From NCBI GenBank assembly GCA_030761205.1, contig JAULJL010000028.1:14490001-14554000 (forward strand): DNA of 64,000 bases, written 5' to 3'. The notes under the pieces were generated by a model. That model saw nothing but the letters and a program-made list of their open reading frames with translations. It did no database searches and was not told where the DNA came from. The stretch is from Fremontodendron californicum (lineage: Eukaryota > Streptophyta > Magnoliopsida > Malvales > Malvaceae). The translations under genes and the position numbers were made by a program. This document shows, one piece after another, positions 56,112-64,000 of the stretch (position 1 is the stretch's first letter; each line of letters opens with the position of its first letter).

Positions 56112-56365
56112 TTGATGATAATGGAGTTTGCGACTGCTTTGTTTTTTATCATTCTTTTTGGTTTTGTTTCAATAATGGTTTAATTTCCTCTTTTTTCGCT
56201 TTTATCTTGATATAATTATTTGATTTTTATTAAATTTTTTAATTTTAGAAAAGTTTCAATACTGGCTTAATGGTGAGTTTGTTGATGGGTTTGGAGAAGA
56301 AGATGAGTTTGAAATTCATTACCAGGAACCTCATGAGAGTTACTTTGCCAAGTTCAAGAAGAACT
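56112..56365 (+). CDS. Weak candidate small two-exon gene, unidentified
   Basis: An ATG near 56118 opens MEFATALFFIILF, a hydrophobic stretch. A donor in TTTTTG|GTTTTG and an acceptor at TTTTAG (about 56248) would join it in frame to KFQYWLNGEFVDGFGEEDEF, then EIHYQEPHESYFAKFKKN, and stop near 56365. The second part is acidic and soluble-looking with normal codon use. Together they give about 52 aa: one membrane segment plus a short tail. I do not recognise it. It may be the tail of a degraded gene. A purine-rich AGAGAGAAGGAAGGGG tract lies upstream (55915-55980). Confidence 0.25.
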
Positions 56366-58634
56366 AGACACTGGATTTTGGGTTCTTGATCTTGATCAAT
56401 GCCTTCATAGTTATTTCTTCTGTTGTGCAGCTTTGTTTTTAGGTGTACTGCGTCATCACTGATTAGGGTTTTTGTTTTTTATTTGTTCTTTGTGATTTTA
56501 TAACGGACGAACTTAGATTTTGGAGTAAAACACAATAAAAAATTGGAGTACTAAGTTAATAATTTTTTAAAATATTAAACGGATAAAAAATATAAAATAT
56601 AAAAATGAATTAAGTATTTAATCCTTAAAAAATATAAAATATAAAGTTGAGTTGAAAGATAATTTTATATTTTTTCAAGTCAGCTCTAATTAATTAAGGC
56701 TACAATTGATCTTTATTTTTTTTTATTTATTTTTATCTATAATATTTTTATTTATAATTTATATAATAATTATATAAAAATACAAATTTTAAATTTTTTT
56801 TTTGAATTAATGAAAATAAATATTTTTGTTCTTTATAATTTTAAAAAATTATTTTAAATTAAAATATATAAAAATATGGCTGTCGAAAATTTTTGAAAAA
56901 ATAAAAATATACATTTTTGTTCATTATATTTTTAAATTATCAATATTTTTTTGTTTTAATTTGTTTTAAAAAATTTTGAAAAAAAATTAGAAAAAAAAAG
57001 AAATGAGAGAAAAGGTTCTTTCAAAGAGAAAAACAAAGGAACAGAAAAGAGGGAAGGGGCAGGGGATCAACCGACCCATTTCCCTTTCGTTCATTTCTCT
57101 TTCATTTTCGTTTTCTTCCAAATTCTTTTTTTTTTTTTTAATTTAATCTACAAATGTATTACGAGACTGACAAATATTTTTTTGTTATATTTTTTTAATA
57201 TATTTTATAGAGTATACAATGTGTCACTTTATTAATTCTATAGGTGGAGTTTAAAAAATTTATTGAAATTAAATGTGTTAAATTTCCTAAATAAAATTAA
57301 AGGGTACAATTGTTCTCCCGACTTTTTTATACCAATTAAGATTGAAAAAAAAAACCAAAAAATCAAAAATTGGTTTGAACTATAGTCTCCAATTCGATTA
57401 GAATTGGTTTTTTATTAACTTCAATTTGATTTTGATAATAAAAATTCATATTTAGTTTCATTTGGGTTTTGATTGATAAGTTGAAAACCAAAATTATCAC
57501 AATTGAATTATATTTTTTATATTACTTTTAAATTTTGTAAATTTTAAAATAAATATTTTATTTCTAAATCTATGTAAATAAATTTAAAAAATATAAAAGC
57601 TATAAATTTTAATGTTTTTCAAAATTGACGAAGATATGGAATTTGATTTAAATTGATTCAGTTAAAAAGATTATATTCAATTACGATTCGATTTATTAAA
57701 ATTAAAATAGTATATATTAAGTATTAACTGCAAAATTTATCTGAAACCGAGACAAACTAGATTATGACACACTCGTTATATGGTTGGAAGGAAAAGATAA
57801 GTGAAAAAAAAAAGTAAGAAAAAAAGGTGATAGAAAAAAAATTTCATAATTATAAATTCAATACCTTTTTAATTGAATGTATGAATAATTTTAAAAATAA
57901 AATTAATTTAAAATTTAAATTCTCAATTTAAATGATATTTATATATTTTATTTTATATATTTATTATGATATCATTTGAGTTTTGTGTTATTTCTTAAAG
58001 TGAAATGATTTCACTTAACTCAGTGATATCAAATTCAATCAACCTTATTTATATTATATTCAAAGTGTTTACCAATGACGCCAAACTCTATCAACTTTCT
58101 CTATACTATATATAAAAGGTTTGATTGAGTTTGGTGTCAAAGTCAAGTGAAATCAACTTAGTAAAAAAAAAAAGTTATCAAAACATAAAAATAAACAACA
58201 ACAAAAATATAAAATAAAAATATTTATGTCTTTTACTTTACATTATGTTTGGATACACAATAGTAAAAAAAAAAAAAAGTAAAAAAAGGAAGGTTGAGGA
58301 AATAAATTTTAATAACCATTGTTCGATTAAAAAGTGAAAAGAAAAAGAAATAATTTATTATAATAAAATTTTTCAATTATAACCTTTTTATAAAATAACA
58401 TATAAAACATAAAGAGAGTAAAAAAGATATTTTACACATTAAAATATATTTTAACTTTTTTTTCCTCTCTATTTCTTCCAAATTGGGGTATACAAAAAAT
58501 GAGCATTTGAAAGGAAAGTGATATTATTATTTTATTTTTTATTAAAACAAGGGAAATATTTTTCATTTTCCCTTACTTTACTTTTCTTTTCCTCCCCTTA
58601 CCACAATCCAAACATAGGCTTAATTTTTTTTTAG

Positions 58635-58880
58635 GAAAATGCTGAATGACTCGCCCATTTTTTACCTGTATTTGTCTCACCTGTTTTTTATTTTATTTTT
58701 AAAAAGAACGTTTATAAATTAGAATTGATTTTATTTTAGTCAGATGTTTTATTTCATCAAAAAATTGCTTTATTTTAATTTTTATAAAATACATACTTTT
58801 CATACTATTTATCCCCTTTAGGTTTTTTTGTTAGGCAGGACCTGGGGACGGGTCATGCAGCATCACCCTTTTTTTATTTA
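58635..58880. mobile_element. MITE with ATGCTGAATGACYCGCCC ends (copy 1)
   Basis: Left AAAATGCTGAATGACTCGCC and right GACGGGTCATGCAGCATCAC are inverted. Its counterpart in the duplication lies at about 63035-63290. Confidence 0.55.
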
Positions 58881-59052
58881 TTTACATGTCTTTTAAAAAA
58901 TAACCACTATGAAGTAATTTTTTTTTTTATATAAAAAACTACTTATCACATAATTTTCTTTTTTTATCTTTTAAAATATATATATATATATATTTTTTTT
59001 TCATCCATATTAGGGGTGTGTAAAAGTATAATATTAATAGTATAGATACACA

Positions 59053-59285
59053 TAGAGATGTTTATAGACCGGGTCACGATTTTTTTTTAAAATTTTTACT
59101 CGAGCCCAATCTAGACCAACTCATAAATCCAAAACACTGTTTAAAAATATTTTTATAATTAAATTAAAAATATATATTTTTATTAATAGATAATAATTCG
59201 AACCGGTCGAATCGATCCAAATTGATAAAATGCTTGTCCAAATCCGATCTAATACGGACCGGGCCTATTGGGATGAACAGGTCTA
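59053..59285. mobile_element. 233-bp hAT-type MITE (copy 1)
   Basis: Starts TAGAGATGTTTATAGACC and ends GATGAACAGGTCTA, with a perfect 8-bp duplication GATACACA (59045-59052 and 59286-59293). It is present at the corresponding place in copy 2, so it inserted before the duplication. Confidence 0.85.
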
Positions 59286-59353
59286 GATACACATAACATC
59301 TCCTATAATCGTGCTATTAACCGACTCCTCCATCCACTTGAAACATCTCCTAT

Positions 59354-59706
59354 GGCCTTGTTTAGCATTGCTTCTAGTACAGCTTTTGAGGTCAAAAACT
59401 GTTTTTCACCGCAAACGCAATGCTAAATAGATAAAAAATTTTGGCTTTTGCTATTAAAATCATGGTTTGAAAAGCCAAACCAAAAAACCAAAAAATTTAG
59501 CTTTTGGGCTTTAAAAGCTGACTTTTGGATCAAATGACTTTATTATCCTCACGTCTCTACACTTTTATTATTTTAAACATATATTTTTTTGATATTTCAA
59601 TTTCTCACAACACTTTTTTAAGTTTTTAAACTACATTTTTTCATCATACTTTTTTAAACACACTTTTCTAACCCAAATTTTTTTAAACAGCAATGCTAAA
59701 ATAGCC
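59354..59706. mobile_element. 353-bp Tourist-like MITE (GGCCTTGTTTAGCATTGC ends)
   Basis: Left GGCCTTGTTTAGCATTGCTT, right CAGCAATGCTAAAATAGCC, flanked by TAT on both sides. A 3-bp duplication and GGCC ends suggest PIF/Harbinger. The arms hold AAAAGC / GCTTTT words. Confidence 0.7.
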
Positions 59707-59874
59707 TATAAACTGATAGCTTTAACTTATCCGCACTCGCATCAATGGAGCATGCCAATTCTTAAGCATTGAATGGAATATGTATAACTTACGCAATACT
59801 TTTTCTTCTTTTTTTAAGTCAAGTAAAAAGCTAAAATCTCAGCTAGGAAAGATAATATTGAAATGAAGATAAAA

Positions 59875-60266
59875 TGCTTTGTTTAGCATTGCTTTTGGCA
59901 TAATTTTTGAAGTTAAAATTGTTTTTTATTGCAAACAGATAAATTTTTTTTACTTTTGCTGTTGAAATTATGATTTGAAAAGCCAAATAAAAAAGCCAAA
60001 AAATATAGCTTTTGGGCTTTAAAAGCTAGCTTTTGGGCTTTAAAAATTAGCTTTGGGATAAAATAACTTTATTATCCCCACATCTTTACACCTTTATTAT
60101 TTTAAACATATATATATATATATATTTTTATATATCAATTTACTACAATATATTTTCACAGTAATGCTAAACACTTTAAAAAATTTAAACCATAGTTTTT
60201 CATTACACTTTTTAAACACATTTTTTTCAACCCAAATTTTTTTCAACAGCAATACTAAACTAGGCC
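59875..60266. mobile_element. Second copy of the Tourist-like MITE, diverged
   Basis: TTTGTTTAGCATTGCTTTTG at the left and CAGCAATACTAAACTAGGCC at the right. It contains a local repeat of GGGCTTTAAAAGCTAGCTTT and a (TA)n run near 60108. It lies about 170 bp from the copy at 59354. Confidence 0.7.
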
Positions 60267-63034
60267 AAAATTAAAAACTTTCCATTTATTAAATTAAAAT
60301 AATCTGATACATTAATTAGTAAAATTTTCTTTATTTATTATCAATTAATTTTAAATTAAATATCTATCCTAAAATTTTATATGATATCAAAACAAAAAGC
60401 GATCCTATTGGTTGTTGTATATAAACACTATTTAATTGAATTCTTATTTAACATTTCTTAAGTATTGAAATGGAGATAAAATAAAAATCTCATACCTAAT
60501 TAAATTAAAATAATCTAAACAAACAAATATAACAAAAAGTTTTTGTAGTTTCCCACAAATATGATGCCATACCAAAAAACAAGAAGGGAAAAATACAAAC
60601 TGGTATTTAAAAAGACATGTCAGTTTTTTTTTAACGGACGGAGTAAGATTTTGGAGTAAAATCATAGACAAAAACAAAATTGGAATACTAAGTTGATAAT
60701 TTTTTTTAAATACCAAACGGATAAAAAATATAAAATATATAGATCAATTAAGTATTTAACCCTTAAAATTATCAAATTCAAAAAAAAAAAATTGCTTTTC
60801 TTTTTTCCAGCATTTTCCTTCTGTTTGTACTTTCCCGTTTTCAAACGGCTGCTATACAAATTTTTGGGTTGTTCTAAGAGAATGCATGACTTTATTTTAT
60901 TTTATTTTGTTTGCTTTTTATTTTTAATGCAAAAGCTGAGATGAAAGATAATTTTATATTTTTTCAATTCATTCAGCTCAGCTTTAGAGCCTATCTATGC
61001 TCCAAATCAGTAAAAGATGATGTCATCTTGATTAAGATAATTTACTAAGGTTACAATTGATCTTTATTTTTGTTATTTATTTTTATTTATAATTTATATA
61101 ATAATTATATAAAAGTACAAATTTTAATTTTTTTTAATTAATGAAAATAAATATTTTTGTTTTTATAATTTTAAAAAATCATTTAAAATTAAAATATATA
61201 AAACTATGGCTGTCGAAAATTTTTGAATAGATAAAAATATACATTTTTGTTAATTATATTTTTAAACTATCAATATTTTTCGTTTTAATTTGTTTTAAAA
61301 TTTTTTGATTAATTTTTTTTTTAAAATTTTTTGAATAAAAAATTAGAAAAAAGAAAAAGAAAAAAGAAAAGAGAGAAAAACAAAGGAACGGAAAAGAGGG
61401 AAGGGGCATGGGATCAGCTGACCCGTTTCCCTTTCATTTTCGTTTTCTTCCAAATTCTTTTTTTTTTTTTTAATTTAATCTACAAATCTATTACGAGACT
61501 GACACATATTTTTTTGTTATATTACTTTTAATATATTTTATAGAATATAGAATGTGTCACTTTATTAATTCTGTAGGTGAAGTTTAAAAAATTCATCGAA
61601 ATTAAACGTATTAATTTTCCTAAATAAAATTAAAGGGTATAATTGTTCTCTCGACTTTTTTATACCAATTAAGATTGAGAAAAAAACCAAAAAATCAAAA
61701 ATTGATTTGAACTATAGTCTCCGATTCGATTAGAATTGGTTTTTTATTAAATTTAATTTGATTTTGATTTAGATAATAAAAATTCATATTTAGTTTCATT
61801 TGGGTTTTGATTGATAACTTGAAAACCAAAATTATCCCAATTGAATTATATTTTTTATTTTATTTTTTATATTACTTTTAAATTTTGTAAATTTTAAAAT
61901 AAATATTTTATTTCTAAATCTATGTAAAAAAAATTTAAAAATATAAAAGCTATAAATTTTAATGTTTTTCAAAATTGACGAATATATGAAATTTGATTTG
62001 AATTGATTCAGTTAAAAAGATTAGATTCAATTACGATTCGATTTATTAAAACGAAAATAGTATACATTAACTGCAAATTTTATCTGAAACCGAGACAAAC
62101 AAAAGTGTTTTCAACACTAAATAGATTATGACACACTCATTATTTGGTTGAAAGGAAAAGATAAGTGAAAAAAAAAAAGTAAGAAAAATAGGTGATAGAA
62201 AAAAAAAAGTTTCATAATTATAAATTCAATATTTTTTCAATTGAATGCATGGATAATTTTAAAAATAAAATTAATTTAAAATTTAAATTATCAAATTAAA
62301 TGATATTTATATATTTTATTTTATATATTTATTATGATATCATTTGAGTTCTGTGTTATTTCTTAAAATGAATTGATTTCGCTTAACTCAGTGATATCAA
62401 ATTCAATCAGCCTTATTTATATTATATTCAAAGTGTTTACCAGTGACACCAAACTCTATCAACTTTCTCTATACTATAAATAAAGCGTTTGATTGAGTTT
62501 GGTGTCAAAGTTAAGTGAAATCAACTTATTATCAAAACATAAAAATAAACAACAACAAAAATAAAAAATAAAAAAATTTATGTCTTTTACTTTACATTAT
62601 GTTTGGATACACAATAGTTAAAAAAAAAAAGAAAAAGAAAGGAAAGTAAAAAAAGGAAAGTTGAGGAAAGGAGTTTTAATAACCATTATTCGGTTAAAAA
62701 GTGAAAAGAAAAGAAATAATTTATTATAATAAAAATTTTCAATTGTAGCCTTTTTATAAAATAATATATAAAATATAAAGAGGGTAAAAAAGATATTTTA
62801 CACATTAAAATATATTTTAACTTTCTTTTTCTCTTTATTTCTCCCAAATTGGAGTATACAAAAAGTGAGCATTTGAAGGGAAAGTGATGGGTGCTCATCT
62901 CCCTTCACTTCACTTTCCTTTACTTATTATTTTTTATTTATTATCAAAACAAGTGAAATATTTTTCATTTTTCATTGCTTTACTTTCCTTTTTCTCCCCC
63001 TACCACAATCCAAACATAAGTTTAATTTTTTTTA

Positions 63035-63290
63035 GAAAAATGCTGAATGACCCGCCCTATTTTGACCCATATTTGTCCCACCTGTTTTTTTTTTTTTGTT
63101 GAAAAAGAACGTTTATAAATTAGAATTTGTTTTATTTTAGTCTGATGTTTTATTTCATCAAAAAATTGCTTTATTTTAATTTTTATAAAATATATACTTT
63201 TCATACTGTTTATCTCATTTGGGGTTTTTTGTTAGGCGAAACTTGGGGGCGGAACCTGGGGGCGGGTCATGCAGCATCACCCTTTTTTAT
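63035..63290. mobile_element. MITE with ATGCTGAATGACCCGCCC ends (copy 2)
   Basis: Counterpart of 58635-58880. The ends AAATGCTGAATGACCCGCCC and GGCGGGTCATGCAGCATCAC are a better inverted match than in copy 1. Near its right end GGGGGCGG is locally duplicated. Confidence 0.6.
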
Positions 63291-63463
63291 TTATTTATTT
63301 ACATGTCTTTTAAAAATAACCACTATGAAGTAATTTTTTTTTTTATATATAAAAAAACTACTTATCACATGATTTTTTTTTTTATCTTTTAAAATATATA
63401 TTTTATTTTTTTCATCCATATTATTGGTGTGTAAAAATATAATATTAATAGTCTAGATACACA

Positions 63464-63694
63464 TAGAGATGTTTATGGACCGGGTGACGACCCGATTTTT
63501 TTTTACTCGAGCCCAATCTGAATCGACTCATAAATTCAAAACACTGTTTAAAAATATTTTTATAATTAAATTTAAAAAATATATATTTTTATTAATAGAT
63601 AATAATTCAAACCGGTCGAATCGATCCAAATTGATAAAATGCTTGTCCAAACCCGATCTAATACGGACCAGACCTATCTGGATGAACAAGTCTA
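63464..63694. mobile_element. hAT-type MITE (copy 2)
   Basis: Counterpart of 59053-59285. Left flank GATACACA, right flank GATACAGA (one change). Confidence 0.82.
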
Positions 63695-63762
63695 GATACA
63701 GATAACATCTCCTATAATCGTGCTACTAACCGACTTCTCCATCCACTTGAAACATCTCCTAT

Positions 63763-64000
63763 GGCCTTGTTTAGCATTGCTTGTGGCACAGTTTTGAGGT
63801 CAAAAACTGCTTTTCACCGCAAACGCAATGCTAAACAGATAAAAAAAAGTGGCTTTTGCTGTTGAAATCATGGTTTGAAAAGCCAAACCAAAAAGTCAAA
63901 AAATATAACTTTTGGGCTTTAAAAGCTGACTTTTGGATCAAATCATTTTATTATCTTCACATCTTTACACTTTTATTATTTTAAACATATATATATATAT
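63763..64000. mobile_element. Tourist-like MITE (copy 2), truncated by the window end
   Basis: Starts GGCCTTGTTTAGCATTGCTT and matches 59354 onward. The right terminus lies beyond the window. Confidence 0.7.

Larger units (their letters stand above)
56500..60290. repeat. Direct duplication, copy 1 (about 4 kb)
   Basis: From AACGGACGAACTTAGATTTT (about 56500) onward the sequence is repeated collinearly from about 60632 (AACGGACGGAGTAAGATTTT). The offset grows from about 4.13 kb to 4.41 kb because of indels. Shared landmarks include GGGAAGGGGCAGGGGATC / GGGAAGGGGCATGGGATC (57053 / 61400), CTATCAACTTTCTCTATACT (58088 / 62456), GCAGCATCACCC and AAACATCTCCTATGGCCTTG. No PBS, polypurine tract or coding sequence lies in or between the copies, so a segmental duplication is likelier than LTRs. 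Confidence 0.85.
60632..64000. repeat. Direct duplication, copy 2, runs off the window
   Basis: Collinear with 56500-59580. Near its start it holds about 240 bp (60770-61010) with no counterpart in copy 1, including TTTTTTCCAGCATTTTCC and TGATGTCATCTTGATTAAG. No gene is supported. Similarity continues to the last base, so the right boundary is outside. Confidence 0.85.

Noticed and set aside
56500..64000. Two LTRs of a giant retrotransposon
   Set aside because: No PBS, polypurine tract, TG...CA ends or coding sequence between the copies, and both contain the same older MITEs.

Overview
This window looks like nuclear DNA of a eudicot plant, probably a woody rosid, although the sequence alone does not fix the species. 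The reasons are strongly AT-rich intergenic DNA, plant-type split genes with GT-AG introns of 1 to 4 kb, a plant TRAUCO/ASH2-like gene, a cinnamoyl-CoA-reductase-like gene, and dense plant transposons: Ty1/copia, Mutator-like elements (MULEs), hAT, Stowaway, Tourist-like and a tRNA-derived SINE. I see no bacterial, organellar or viral genome organisation.

Layout. 1-3.3 kb: AT-rich DNA, three short dispersed repeats and one candidate first exon (minus strand). 3.36-8.08 kb: a complete but non-autonomous Ty1/copia element on the minus strand, with two LTRs, a 5-bp target duplication, PBS and PPT; most of its reverse transcriptase is deleted. 8.1-11.76 kb: intergenic DNA with small tandem duplications. 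11.76-19.58 kb: a six-exon short-chain reductase gene (phenylacetaldehyde/cinnamoyl-CoA-reductase-like, 325 aa, minus strand) with repeat-filled introns. 19.86-32.52 kb: a nest in which an inverted-repeat element is split by an 11.7-kb MULE that has a perfect 9-bp target duplication. That MULE carries a many-exon SUMO-protease (Ulp1/C48) gene, a NETWORKED1-like host gene fragment, an unidentified spliced fragment and a 2-kb tandem array with higher-order periodicity. 32.8-33.4 kb: a GC-rich hAT-type MITE. 34.07-39.22 kb: a second MULE with 0.74-kb TIRs full of perfect palindromes and an intact-looking two-exon MURA transposase (878 aa). 39.2-41.7 kb: repeats. 41.71-46.89 kb: a two-exon ASH2-like (TRAUCO) gene on the plus strand, 462 aa. 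47-56.4 kb: MITEs, one 5' LTR with PBS but no partner, nested hAT insertions, and one weak candidate small gene. 56.5-64 kb: a direct duplication of a roughly 4-kb AT-rich block whose second copy runs off the window.

Only two ordinary host genes are well supported: the reductase and the COMPASS subunit. Most other recognisable coding capacity belongs to transposons. The most interesting part is the Ulp1-carrying MULE. It has no transposase of its own here, yet its protease exons are almost all clean. An intact MULE transposase lies 2 kb away in a different element with unrelated TIRs.
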